37,942 nt of DNA from Campylobacteraceae bacterium (lineage in GTDB: Bacteria > Campylobacterota > Campylobacteria > Campylobacterales > Sulfurospirillaceae): positions 1 to 37,942 of the forward strand of contig JALUXT010000148.1 of assembly GCA_027013245.1 (NCBI GenBank), written 5' to 3'. The notes under the pieces are model-generated. The model ran no database searches. It had not been told where the DNA came from and worked only from the letters and a program-made list of their open reading frames with translations. The translations under genes were made by a program, and so were the position numbers. Positions within the stretch are counted from its first letter, which is position 1. Every line of letters begins with the position of its first letter. Shown here piece after piece: positions 1-8,207 of this stretch.

Positions 1-43
1 TTATATCACGAGCAAATTGCTCAACATCTATCTCTATGTTCAT
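1..43 (-). CDS. Partial CDS start, probably an IS256-type transposase
   Basis: Only the first 14 codons are inside the window, reading MNIEIDVEQFARDI from the ATG at 43-41. An AGGAG ribosome binding site lies 6 nt upstream, so this is a real translation start. The product cannot be recognised from 14 residues. A transposase is inferred because the start lies about 40-60 nt from a sequence at 80-103 that resembles the terminal repeat of IS256-family elements, and such elements have short leaders. It could be another gene altogether. Confidence 0.4.
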   Translation of the reverse strand, partial: MNIEIDVEQFARDI

Positions 44-79
44 CTGTGTCTCCTTGGGTATTTGTTATTTTACTTAATT

Positions 80-103
80 GACACAGATTTTTGAACGGTC
101 CCT
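80..103. mobile_element. Possible IS256-type terminal inverted repeat
   Basis: The stretch beginning GACACAG and ending GAACGGTCCC resembles from memory the ends of IS256-family elements, which often carry ACACA followed by a GAAC/GGTCCC-like outer end. It sits between a gene start facing out of the window and the stop codon of the M14 carboxypeptidase 15 nt away. The matching second end would lie outside the window, so neither the inverted repeat nor a target-site duplication can be checked here. Confidence 0.35.
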
Positions 104-117
104 AAAAAATTCCTAGA

Positions 118-2688
118 TCAAAACACTATATGTAAGATTTCTGGCTGAGAGTAATTTGGAACATTGTCATAAGTAAAAACACTATAATATTTATTTTTAT
201 CAAGTGAGCCAAAGGTATCATAAGTGTAGTCATCTTTGCCACCATATATCTTGACTCCATCCATAAAGTTTTTTGGAGGATGAAAAGAGTTTCTAACCAC
301 ATAAGCTCCTACGAAATCCTCATCTTTTGGGTTTGTCCATGAGAGTTTTATTAAGCCGTTTTTAATCGTATGCTTTAAGTTTTGCACTTTTTCCAAAGGC
401 TTTTTTCTTTTTTCTATGTACTCTATGATAAGCTTTGGATTGTTTTCCCATCTGACAATTCTGCCTGCTATGCTTGAGAATGAAGTAGTTGCATTTATGA
501 TGATATCAAGTTGCTTGTCATCTTCATGCACTTTTTCTAACAACAGTTCAGAGAGTGTATCAAACATAAAATAATGCTTCTTCTTTTTATTTAAACTACT
601 ATCTTGAAGCTCATATCCGATGTATTCAACTCTTTCTCTATTTTTTACATCTTCGTAGTTAGTGATATTTTCATCTTGGTCTAAAAGTTCCAAATAAAAG
701 CTTATGCCTTTTGATGTCTTGTAGGTTGTTTGATTTTTTAATTCGATATAAGCCCTTGTTATGACGGTAGTTTTAGGGTCAGGTAACACGGATAAATCAT
801 ATCTTAGATGCCCATAAATCTTATTGCCTTTTTTATCAAATCCACTCTCTAAAACATCTTTTTTTAAATTTATACTTAATTCTTGTGAGAGGGCAGGAAG
901 GACATCCACCTTTGTTTTTGGTATAGTATATTTTATCTCCAAGATTGGTCTGTAGTGCAAACCGCCACCAAAAGTACCGTAGCCTATGTCGTATTGCATC
1001 ATTTGAGAATCTTCACCATAAGGCAACTCTTTTGGCCCATCTATCCTAAAAATAGCTCCATTTTTTTGCAGTTGAGATTCTAGGAGTGAGCATTGATATG
1101 ATGAAAAATCCCAATAATTCCATATACCTTGTGTGAGATTTTGAGATTTGATAGCACCCCCTATGACTTGCATGCAAGGTGCATTTTCAACTTCTTCAAA
1201 ATCAGCCACATCGCTGATATCATCTTTATCTATCAAACATAAATTCCACTCTCCAAATCTCTCTATCTTTGCAGCGACTCTGTTCATAGGATAGAGATGA
1301 AATTTTGCTTGTTTAATAATGGCATTATTTGGAATAGAGCTCAAATTATAGCTAACAACACCATCACAAATCCCTTTAGATTTGTCTATTCCTATAAATA
1401 TAGAGTTATTCCCAAAATGCGCTCGGTTTGCTTCACTCATATTTTCACCAACATAACCAGTGCCATCCTTTAGAGCAAAAAGCATTTTTGAAAACTCTGC
1501 TCTTTTTAGGTTTGTTTTCACTTTCACTACTGGAGCAAATGGTGATTTTAGGTTTGTTTTTTTATTTACAGCTCTTATGGTGTAGTAGTAAGTTGTGGAT
1601 GATTCAAGTTCTATATTGGTAAAACTATGTTGTTTGGTGATTCCTACCATATTTTGTTCACCACAAGGTGCTTTATCTTTTGTATTTCTGTAGATTTCAA
1701 AGAAGAGGTCTTCTCTTAATTCATAATCCCATCTAAGATCTACACTATCAACCCCAACTTCTTTGATAGTAAAACTATCAACTCTTTTTGGTGCAAGCGA
1801 TGAGTAGTTTACACTCTCTTCCAAGGCTTTTAAAAGGGCTGGTATATTTTCATTGACAGAGCTGCTCATGACTTTCATATAATCTGGTATATTTTTAGTT
1901 CCAACCTCTGCTGTAACGCTGATGATGCCCCTAGAATAATAGTACTCCCTACCGCTTCCACTGATAAGTTTTGCAGGCGGTTTTCCTCTATGGATTCCAT
2001 AATTTCGCCCCGTTACTCTATTTATTTGTTCGCTCATATTTGCACAAAGTATATTTAAATCAGTTCCATCAATCTCACTTTCATGACGAAATCTATGTGC
2101 AGGGAAAAAGACATTTCCTTGAGAGTGATAATCAAGTGCTATGGTTATGTTTTTGTGGTCATCTACAAAATCTTTTATAGCTCTTGTCTCAGGCTCACTA
2201 AAAGGAGCTGTTCCACTATAGACATTGGAGCTCATATTTTGCACTTTCGTGTAGCCTACAGAAAAATTTCTGTTTAAATCTACTCCATATGAACCATCGC
2301 TGTTGAGCCTTCTGTTTTTTCTCCAAAAAGAAAAATGCTTTCTAGAGTATTCAAAACCGTCAGGATTCAAACAAGGCACTATATACAGAGTTGATCTTGC
2401 TAAAAACTTTTTTATCTTTGGATTTGTATCGTAATTATCCAAGATATACTCTATAAATTTTATAGCGAGTTCATGCCCTATCCACTCTCTTGCATGAATA
2501 GTACCTGTAAACAAAAGCGCTGGTTTTTCATCTGCATTTATTAGTGGCAAAGACAGAGTTGCTAAGATTATATCTCTGTCTTCGCAAGTTTTTCCGATTG
2601 TTTGGGTTTTTATTATATCAGGGTGTAGTTTGGAGTATTTTTCCAATAACTCTATACCCTCTTGGTATGAGATGTATTGATTTTTCAT
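118..2688 (-). CDS. M14 zinc carboxypeptidase with Fn3 and DNRLRE-like domains
   Basis: This 856-residue protein starts with a peptidase M14 domain (about residues 1-290). The HxxE zinc motif is H65/E68 in IHAREW, the substrate-binding arginine is in NRNF, the third zinc ligand is the His of DYHSQG, and the catalytic Glu is in TAEVGT. A fibronectin III-like domain (about 300-393), two beta-rich segments resembling DNRLRE domains (about 400-600 and 600-755) and a final Fn3-like domain follow. M14 enzymes remove C-terminal residues or cleave peptidoglycan peptides. No signal peptide is visible although this architecture is usual for exported proteins. It is the last gene of an operon with two ATP-grasp ligases, 14 nt downstream of one of them, and has no convincing ribosome binding site of its own. 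The substrate is unknown. Confidence 0.85.
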   Translation of the reverse strand: MKNQYISYQEGIELLEKYSKLHPDIIKTQTIGKTCEDRDIILATLSLPLINADEKPALLFTGTIHAREWIGHELAIKFIEYILDNYDTNPKIKKFLARSTLYIVPCLNPDGFEYSRKHFSFWRKNRRLNSDGSYGVDLNRNFSVGYTKVQNMSSNVYSGTAPFSEPETRAIKDFVDDHKNITIALDYHSQGNVFFPAHRFRHESEIDGTDLNILCANMSEQINRVTGRNYGIHRGKPPAKLISGSGREYYYSRGIISVTAEVGTKNIPDYMKVMSSSVNENIPALLKALEESVNYSSLAPKRVDSFTIKEVGVDSVDLRWDYELREDLFFEIYRNTKDKAPCGEQNMVGITKQHSFTNIELESSTTYYYTIRAVNKKTNLKSPFAPVVKVKTNLKRAEFSKMLFALKDGTGYVGENMSEANRAHFGNNSIFIGIDKSKGICDGVVSYNLSSIPNNAIIKQAKFHLYPMNRVAAKIERFGEWNLCLIDKDDISDVADFEEVENAPCMQVIGGAIKSQNLTQGIWNYWDFSSYQCSLLESQLQKNGAIFRIDGPKELPYGEDSQMMQYDIGYGTFGGGLHYRPILEIKYTIPKTKVDVLPALSQELSINLKKDVLESGFDKKGNKIYGHLRYDLSVLPDPKTTVITRAYIELKNQTTYKTSKGISFYLELLDQDENITNYEDVKNRERVEYIGYELQDSSLNKKKKHYFMFDTLSELLLEKVHEDDKQLDIIINATTSFSSIAGRIVRWENNPKLIIEYIEKRKKPLEKVQNLKHTIKNGLIKLSWTNPKDEDFVGAYVVRNSFHPPKNFMDGVKIYGGKDDYTYDTFGSLDKNKYYSVFTYDNVPNYSQPEILHIVF

Positions 2689-2702
2689 GATTTAGACTAT
2701 AT

Positions 2703-4130
2703 TTAGTCCTTTTTCTCCTTAAAATCTATCCATTTTTCAACTATCTTTTCAACTGTTTTGTCTTTTATGCCTTTTATACATGTAAAAGCACTTGGTTGTT
2801 GTTCTAAAACATCAACTATGGCAATGTCGCTAAAAATTTCAAATATCTTTTTTATTTTTTTTGCACCTAAACCTTTTATGGAAGCAAATAACTCCTCTAG
2901 CTCTTCTCTTGATATATTTAACTCTTGGCTTGCTTCATCGCCTGTTGGAATCTCTATGCGTGAGTTTTCTAAATTTTCAACTTTCATAGTTTTTACACTT
3001 TTAAGCGGAAATCTATCTTGAAAATTCCACTTCTCACTAGGCCACTCTTCATAATCTCTTGGCACAATATCCATCATAGGGTACTTGGCATCCAGCTCGT
3101 GTATATAATATTCTCCATCTCCATAAGCCTTTTTCTTGTCATCAAAATATGCCCCGTCATAACTAGGAGTGTATTTGCCAAAAGCGATATGTCGCATGGT
3201 CCTAAGAAGTGAGCTGTCTATCTTTCCTAACTCTTCCCAGTTAAACATAGGCATATGAGGTTTTCTAAACTTACCATTACTTAAGCTCCACATGATGTAT
3301 TGACCTATCCAATCTCTTATGTATGGAAAAGCAGCAAATGCTGTAGCACACTCTAAAATGCGAACCTTTCCATCTTTTCCATAAGCTACATCACAAGCCC
3401 AATACTCTGCGTTTGCAGCTTTGCTGACACTAACCGCCAAATCAAGTACATTTTTTGGGACATCTTGATAATCCATGCTCCCGCCTTGACTTGTATTGGT
3501 TAGCCAATCGCCCTCAGGAGGTCTTCTCCAAAATGCACAAACTGGTTTATGTCCTATAAGCATCACCCTTATATCTGCTTCCATCGGCACGAAATCTTGT
3601 GTATAGATAGGGTGATATTTTTTAGTTTCAAATAATTCTATAGCCTCATCCGCACTATCAACTTTATGGACAAAGTATCCGCCATAATTTGAAGGACCAT
3701 AACTTCTTTTTACTATTTTTGGGTACTTAGTGTTTTTGAAAAACTCATATCCCTTAGCTCTATCATAAAATATATGTGTTTGAGGAATTGGAAGCTTATA
3801 TTTCCAAGCAAATCTAGTGACATTTTCTTTAGATTTATTTGAAAATTGAGTATCCATAGAAGGTATAAATCTTACATGTGGAAGCTCTCTAGCTATCTCT
3901 CTAAAAGTTTCATATGCAGTCGCTGGAATATTTCCAATCAAAACATCAATCTTCTTTTTTCGAACCTCTTTGATAAATCTTTTTTTATCATTTTTCCAGT
4001 GATAAGTCACAGTTTCAATCTTATCTGGCCACCCTCTAAAGTTTGAGTGATCAAAAAACCTCAATACATAATCTAAATACAAAAATCCTAACTTTGGTAA
4101 CTTCTTCTTTCCTGCTTTTTTCTTTCCCAT
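2703..4130 (-). CDS. RimK-like ATP-grasp ligase with C-terminal HhH motifs
   Basis: The 475-residue product has an ATP-grasp fold (about residues 90-290) of the RimK/glutathione synthetase type. Visible signs are KRSYGPSNYGGYFV for the nucleotide-binding loop, the ADIRVMLIG strand, a WLTNTSQGGS segment and the metal-binding end DGKVRILECATAFAAFP. Such enzymes join a carboxylate to an amine through an acylphosphate. From about residue 400 to the end there are two helix-hairpin-helix-like motifs (KGLGAKKIKKIFE and KGIKDKTVEKIVE) like those in UvrC or RuvA, which is odd for this family. An AGGA ribosome binding site overlaps the stop codon of the preceding ATP-grasp gene 4 nt upstream, so the two are translationally linked. 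The substrate is unknown. Confidence 0.8.
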   Translation of the reverse strand: MGKKKAGKKKLPKLGFLYLDYVLRFFDHSNFRGWPDKIETVTYHWKNDKKRFIKEVRKKKIDVLIGNIPATAYETFREIARELPHVRFIPSMDTQFSNKSKENVTRFAWKYKLPIPQTHIFYDRAKGYEFFKNTKYPKIVKRSYGPSNYGGYFVHKVDSADEAIELFETKKYHPIYTQDFVPMEADIRVMLIGHKPVCAFWRRPPEGDWLTNTSQGGSMDYQDVPKNVLDLAVSVSKAANAEYWACDVAYGKDGKVRILECATAFAAFPYIRDWIGQYIMWSLSNGKFRKPHMPMFNWEELGKIDSSLLRTMRHIAFGKYTPSYDGAYFDDKKKAYGDGEYYIHELDAKYPMMDIVPRDYEEWPSEKWNFQDRFPLKSVKTMKVENLENSRIEIPTGDEASQELNISREELEELFASIKGLGAKKIKKIFEIFSDIAIVDVLEQQPSAFTCIKGIKDKTVEKIVEKWIDFKEKKD

Positions 4131-4134
4131 GCTC

Positions 4135-5034
4135 TTATCCTTTTACTTTTCGCTCTATCATATTTACTATCAAATCAATCTTTTTATCGTTGAAATTTAG
4201 CCCCATCTTTTCTTGTTCTGGTGTTGCAAATGCTGGTATGCCATTTACTTCAAGCACAACATACTCTTCTTTTTCTCTATCATAAATGATATCAACCCCT
4301 GCTATGTCAGCACCAACTGCCGCGGCGGCTTTTTTTGCCAAATTTACAAGTTTGTCATTTGGCTCTCTTAAAAATACACTTCCACCACTTGTAACATTTG
4401 TTTTCCAACTGTCTTTTGGAGCTCGCCTACCGTAACACGAGATATATTCGCCATCAACGATATCAACTCGAAAGTCACTATTATCATAATCTATAAATTT
4501 TTCAACATAAAAAAATCTCAAATCGGCTTGATTTAAAAATGGCATTAAAACATCTAGTGTAGCTTCGTTTTCAATCTTTGTAAGACCGATTCCACCCCAA
4601 CCATCTACTGGTTTATAAACCATTTTTTTCCACTCATGCATAAAATTTTTAAGATAAAGTGCGTCATCTCTATGGCAAAGTCTAAAATCAGTGGAATTAA
4701 CTCCTTTGCTTTTTAAAGTAAAGGAAGTTAGAAACTTATCTTCGGTGATATTAAAAGCATCATAGCTATTAATTGTAGGCATCAATGAGTCTATAATCTT
4801 GTAAAGATAAACTTGGTATTGAGTTTGCTCTCCTGCATTGTAAGAAAAAAATAGATCCAAATTATTTATAAGAGTGTCGTGTATATACATCTTTTCATCT
4901 TTTGCGACTGCATACCTAAGATTTAAGTCTGCTATCGTATTTATGCCTCGCTCTTTTAGCTTATAAATCATCTTTTCTTGTATCTGCGTTCCGCCTCCAT
5001 TTTGATACATCCACATGCCGATTGTTTTACTCAT
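4135..5034 (-). CDS. RimK-like ATP-grasp ligase
   Basis: This 299-residue protein is a stand-alone ATP-grasp ligase, shorter than its neighbour and lacking the HhH tail. The nucleotide loop is KPVDGWGGIGL, followed by the SDFRVDIVDG strand, the NVTSGGSVFL segment and the closing EYVVLEVNGIPAFATPEQ with the Glu and Asn that bind metal in RimK-type enzymes. It would form an amide bond using ATP in the cytoplasm. It is the first gene of an operon with a second ATP-grasp ligase and an M14 carboxypeptidase, with a good AAGGA ribosome binding site. Its promoter is part of the palindrome shared with the divergent M20 peptidase. Substrate unknown; a glutamate or peptide ligase is plausible. Confidence 0.8.
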   Translation of the reverse strand: MSKTIGMWMYQNGGGTQIQEKMIYKLKERGINTIADLNLRYAVAKDEKMYIHDTLINNLDLFFSYNAGEQTQYQVYLYKIIDSLMPTINSYDAFNITEDKFLTSFTLKSKGVNSTDFRLCHRDDALYLKNFMHEWKKMVYKPVDGWGGIGLTKIENEATLDVLMPFLNQADLRFFYVEKFIDYDNSDFRVDIVDGEYISCYGRRAPKDSWKTNVTSGGSVFLREPNDKLVNLAKKAAAAVGADIAGVDIIYDREKEEYVVLEVNGIPAFATPEQEKMGLNFNDKKIDLIVNMIERKVKG

Positions 5035-5060
5035 GATGATATCCTTTATGATTAGTGGTT

Positions 5061-5098
5061 AAATTATACTTAATTTTTAGTAAATTTAAGTATAATTT
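5061..5098. promoter_or_regulatory. Palindromic divergent promoter region
   Basis: A perfect 13-bp inverted repeat (AAATTATACTTAA at 5061-5073 and its complement at 5086-5098) separated by 12 bp lies between the ATP-grasp operon and the M20 peptidase. Each arm carries a TATAAT -10 box pointing outward: plus strand 5091-5096, minus strand 5067-5062. Each is followed at a normal distance by a ribosome binding site and start codon. The two promoters overlap back to back and can hardly be used independently. A regulator binding the palindrome would control both. Confidence 0.6.
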
Positions 5099-5122
5099 GG
5101 ACAAAAAATTTAGGGTGAAGTC

Positions 5123-6220
5123 ATGAAAAATTTTGATGAATTAAAAAAACTTATAGAGATGAACTCTTTTACAAAAAACAAAGAAGGAGTAGATGCAAAT
5201 GCCAAGGTCTATAAGAAGATATTTGATGATTTGGGCTTTGCATGTAAGACTTATGAGCGAAACGAGATAGGCAATCATTTGCTTTTTAAATCGAAAAAAG
5301 AAGAGGGCAAAAAGCTTCTTCTTTTGGGTCACATGGACACTGTTTTTCCTTCTGGAACATTTGAGAAATTTGATGAAGATGAAGAGTGGATATATGGGCC
5401 TGGTGTTTGTGATATGAAAGGCGGAAATATAGTAGCTATTGAAGCACTTAGAAATACATATAAAAAATATTGCGTAATCAAAAATATAGATTTTTTGCTA
5501 GTCAGCGATGAAGAGGGTGGAAGTGATGATTCAAAATTTGTCAGCTCTGCTATCGCTAAAGATTATGATTGTTGTATGGTATATGAAGCAGCTGGCAAAA
5601 ATCTGGAAATTGTAGTGGCTAGAAAGGGAGCAGGGACATTTTATATAGATGTAGAAGGAAAAGCAGCACATGCTGGAAATAATTACAAGCTAGGAATCGA
5701 TGCAAATTTAGAAGCGGCTTATAAGATACAAGAGTTGATAAAGTTGACAAATCTTGATGAGGGGACGACTGTAAATGTTGGAAAGATAGAAGGTGGTGTT
5801 GGAGCAAATACGATTTCACCTTGTGCGAAGCTCACTTTTGAAATCAGATATACCCATGCGAGTGAGCGAGATAGGGTTTTAAAACAGATAGATGAGATTG
5901 TAAAAGCCTCACATGTAAAAGGTACTATTTCGTTTTTAAGTGGCGGAATTCAAAGAGATGTTATGGAAGAAAATGAACCTCAAGCTCTGTTTTTAAAAAA
6001 CATAGAAAACTACACTAAAGAGAAACTACTAACTGAGGCGAGGGGAGGTGTGAGTGATGCAAATATAGTCTCATCTTGTGGAACTCCTGCACTTGATGGT
6101 TTTGGACCTTTTGGAGACGGAGATCACACAGCACACGAGAGGGCTTTAAAGAGTAGTTTTACGCAAAGAATCAATCTTTCAACAAAGATTTTTGAAGGTT
6201 TAATAGAGGGAAAAATATAA
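5123..6220 (+). CDS. M20 family metallopeptidase (glutamate carboxypeptidase-like)
   Basis: The 365-residue product has the M20 layout: first zinc motif GHMDTVFP, second metal site GPGVCDMKGG (bridging Asp), catalytic Glu in SDEEGGSDDS, then a dimerisation domain (about 170-280) and a C-terminal His-containing segment GDGDHTAHE. It most resembles the carboxypeptidase G2/ArgE-like branch, which removes C-terminal glutamate or deacylates amino acids in the cytoplasm; no signal peptide is present. It is divergent from the two ATP-grasp ligases and shares their palindromic promoter region, suggesting that it undoes or trims what they make. It ends 1 nt from the convergent peroxidase gene. The exact substrate cannot be read from the sequence. 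Confidence 0.85.
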   Translation: MKNFDELKKLIEMNSFTKNKEGVDANAKVYKKIFDDLGFACKTYERNEIGNHLLFKSKKEEGKKLLLLGHMDTVFPSGTFEKFDEDEEWIYGPGVCDMKGGNIVAIEALRNTYKKYCVIKNIDFLLVSDEEGGSDDSKFVSSAIAKDYDCCMVYEAAGKNLEIVVARKGAGTFYIDVEGKAAHAGNNYKLGIDANLEAAYKIQELIKLTNLDEGTTVNVGKIEGGVGANTISPCAKLTFEIRYTHASERDRVLKQIDEIVKASHVKGTISFLSGGIQRDVMEENEPQALFLKNIENYTKEKLLTEARGGVSDANIVSSCGTPALDGFGPFGDGDHTAHERALKSSFTQRINLSTKIFEGLIEGKI

Positions 6221-6221
6221 T

Positions 6222-7214
6222 TTAGCCGTTAAGTCCATAGTCAATAATCTCTCCATTTAATGTTTTAAAAAACTCTATGATATCGTTGATTTGCCCTTTG
6301 TTTAACTCTTTGTTTGTGTTAGCTTTGCCCTCTATTTTTATGACTTCAAAGAGGCTTTTTATGCTGCCATTGTGATAGTATGGTTTTGTTTTTATGATGT
6401 TTCTCAAAAGTGGAACACGGATGATTTGTTTATCATCTTTTCCTTTAAAGTTGCCTATATTTTTAAAAGGATAAGCTTTTACAAATTTTGGAAACTTTTG
6501 CATCGTTTGTCCGCCAAGAGTGGTTCCATAGTGGCATTTGGTGCATCCTTGTTTGATAAATTGGACTAAGCCTCTTTTTGCTTTTTTACTGATGGCATTA
6601 TCATTCCCATCTAAAAAATCATCAAATTTTCCTCTAGTTATTAGCGTTCGTTCATATGCTCCTATAGCTTTTTCTATATTCTTGAAAGTGATAATTCCAT
6701 CAAATGCATCTTTAAAAGCTTCTTGGTATATGACACTATTTTTTAGTCTTACAACTAGCTCTTCTGGAGTTAAATTCATCTCAAAATGAGCTTGGATTGG
6801 ACCTCCTGATTGCTCTTCTACACTTTTTGCTCTACCATCCCAAAACAGAAATCTTGACAAGGAAGCATCAAGAACGGTTGGAGAATTTAAATGCTTTGGA
6901 TTTGCTCTTTTTTTAAATCCTATAGCAGTTGGTAGATTGTCATCACCACCTTCGGAGAGTTTATGGCAAGATGCACATGTAAGCGTTTCATCTCTTGAGA
7001 GAAGTGGTTCAAAAAAAAGAGTTCTTCCTAGATTTATCTTTTGTGGTGTCAAAGGATTTCCAGCTTTTTTTGCTATAGTTTTTAACTCTTTATATGTAGT
7101 TGGTGCAGATTTTAATCCATTTTTCTTTGCTAATATTCTTAAACTTGCATCACTTATATCAAATGCATACAAAAAAAGTGAAGTTGTTAATATAAAAAAA
7201 AGTAGCTTTCTCAT
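6222..7214 (-). CDS. Di-haem cytochrome c peroxidase (MauG/CcpA type)
   Basis: This 330-residue protein has a short Sec signal peptide (MRKLLFFILTTSLFLYAF) and two CxxCH haem c motifs, CASCH near residue 80 and CTKCH near residue 225, spaced as in bacterial di-haem peroxidases. The family reduces hydrogen peroxide in the periplasm with electrons from small cytochromes c, and the length is normal. The start codon overlaps the last codons of the upstream glycerophosphodiester phosphodiesterase by 4 nt, so the two genes are co-transcribed. Related MauG-type proteins can act on other substrates, but peroxidase is the most likely role. Confidence 0.85.
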   Translation of the reverse strand: MRKLLFFILTTSLFLYAFDISDASLRILAKKNGLKSAPTTYKELKTIAKKAGNPLTPQKINLGRTLFFEPLLSRDETLTCASCHKLSEGGDDNLPTAIGFKKRANPKHLNSPTVLDASLSRFLFWDGRAKSVEEQSGGPIQAHFEMNLTPEELVVRLKNSVIYQEAFKDAFDGIITFKNIEKAIGAYERTLITRGKFDDFLDGNDNAISKKAKRGLVQFIKQGCTKCHYGTTLGGQTMQKFPKFVKAYPFKNIGNFKGKDDKQIIRVPLLRNIIKTKPYYHNGSIKSLFEVIKIEGKANTNKELNKGQINDIIEFFKTLNGEIIDYGLNG

Positions 7215-8023
7215 TCTAACACATCAGTGAAAACTGCTTTTGCTCCTTCATTAAAGAGTTTCATCCTTTCATTTTTATCATTTACTGTAAATATGTTCAC
7301 AAAAATTCCAGCATTGCTTATATTTTTTATCAAATCTGAATCAGCAATTTTTAGTGAAGGATTATAGCTTCTTACTTTTAGTTTTTTTAAGCGCTTCACT
7401 AAATCTTTTGAAGGAACTTTCTCTTCTAGGGCAGCTGTGTCAATATGTGAGTTAATTTTAAAAGCTTGCCTAAGGTATTTATGGTTAAAAGACGAGAGTA
7501 GAACTAGGTTCGCCATAACATGTTCTTCTATAAGATCGATGATGGTTTTTACAGCTACTTTGTCGTACTCTGTCCTAGATACATTTTTTATCTCTATGTT
7601 TACAGGAAAATTATGTTTTTTAAAAAGTTTTAAAACTTGGTCTAATGTCAATATTCTTTGAGTTTTTAATGCTTTTAGCTCTTCTATCGTAACGGTACCA
7701 TTTTCTATCGTTTTAAAAGGGTCATCTCTTATAAACCAAGAACCAAAATCCAACTTTAGCAACTGTTTATATGTATAGTCCCTGACTCTATAAGGTTTTT
7801 TAAATTCTTTAAATTCTTTTACATTGCTCGTTCGCTCAAGCGTATTGTCGTGTATTATAACAGGGATACCATCCTTGCTAAATGCAACATCTAATTCTAT
7901 AAAATCACTACTTTTCATAGCCTCTTTAAAAGCGGATATGGTATTTTCAGCTCTTATTGACCTAGCCCCTCTATGCGCGACTATAAGCTTTTTGTTTTTA
8001 TCAAAATTTTCCCAAAATGACAT
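7211..8023 (-). CDS. Glycerophosphodiester phosphodiesterase
   Basis: The 270-residue protein has the GDPD signature: AHRGARSIRAENTISAF near the N-terminus, then IELDVAFSKDGIPVIIHD with the catalytic and calcium-binding acidic residues and His, and the late FTVND strand of the TIM barrel. The family hydrolyses glycerophosphodiesters to sn-glycerol 3-phosphate and an alcohol. No signal peptide is seen, so it is cytoplasmic. It overlaps the cytochrome c peroxidase gene downstream. Glycerol-3-phosphate dehydrogenase is encoded 4 kb upstream on the same strand and could use the product, though an ABC transporter operon separates them. Confidence 0.88.
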   Translation of the reverse strand: MSFWENFDKNKKLIVAHRGARSIRAENTISAFKEAMKSSDFIELDVAFSKDGIPVIIHDNTLERTSNVKEFKEFKKPYRVRDYTYKQLLKLDFGSWFIRDDPFKTIENGTVTIEELKALKTQRILTLDQVLKLFKKHNFPVNIEIKNVSRTEYDKVAVKTIIDLIEEHVMANLVLLSSFNHKYLRQAFKINSHIDTAALEEKVPSKDLVKRLKKLKVRSYNPSLKIADSDLIKNISNAGIFVNIFTVNDKNERMKLFNEGAKAVFTDVLE

Positions 8024-8207
8024 ATCTGCTATCCTATTTAAAATTTTGAAAATGTATCATATATATGCTTAATTTTTATTTTAAATTTTTATGTAATTTT
8101 TACTAGAAAACAAAATATCTAAGATAAAACAAGAAAGCTAATTTTCTTACTTACAAAATCTAAATTTTTATGCAACTAGTAGTTGAGAATCATTTATGAG
8201 TAAGTAA
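8024..8207. other. Intergenic region between potC and the phosphodiesterase gene
   Basis: This AT-rich gap of 184 bp is the longest gene-free stretch in the window. It holds the ribosome binding site (AGGAT) of the phosphodiesterase gene and a weak TATGAT-like minus-strand -10 around 8050-8060. A short odd palindrome, CAACTAGTAGTTG, lies at 8173-8185. I see no convincing intrinsic terminator, tRNA or small gene in it. Confidence 0.5.

Noticed and set aside
8173-8185. Palindrome CAACTAGTAGTTG as potC terminator
   Set aside because: Leaving room for a loop the stem is only 4-5 bp and AT-rich, and no T run follows.
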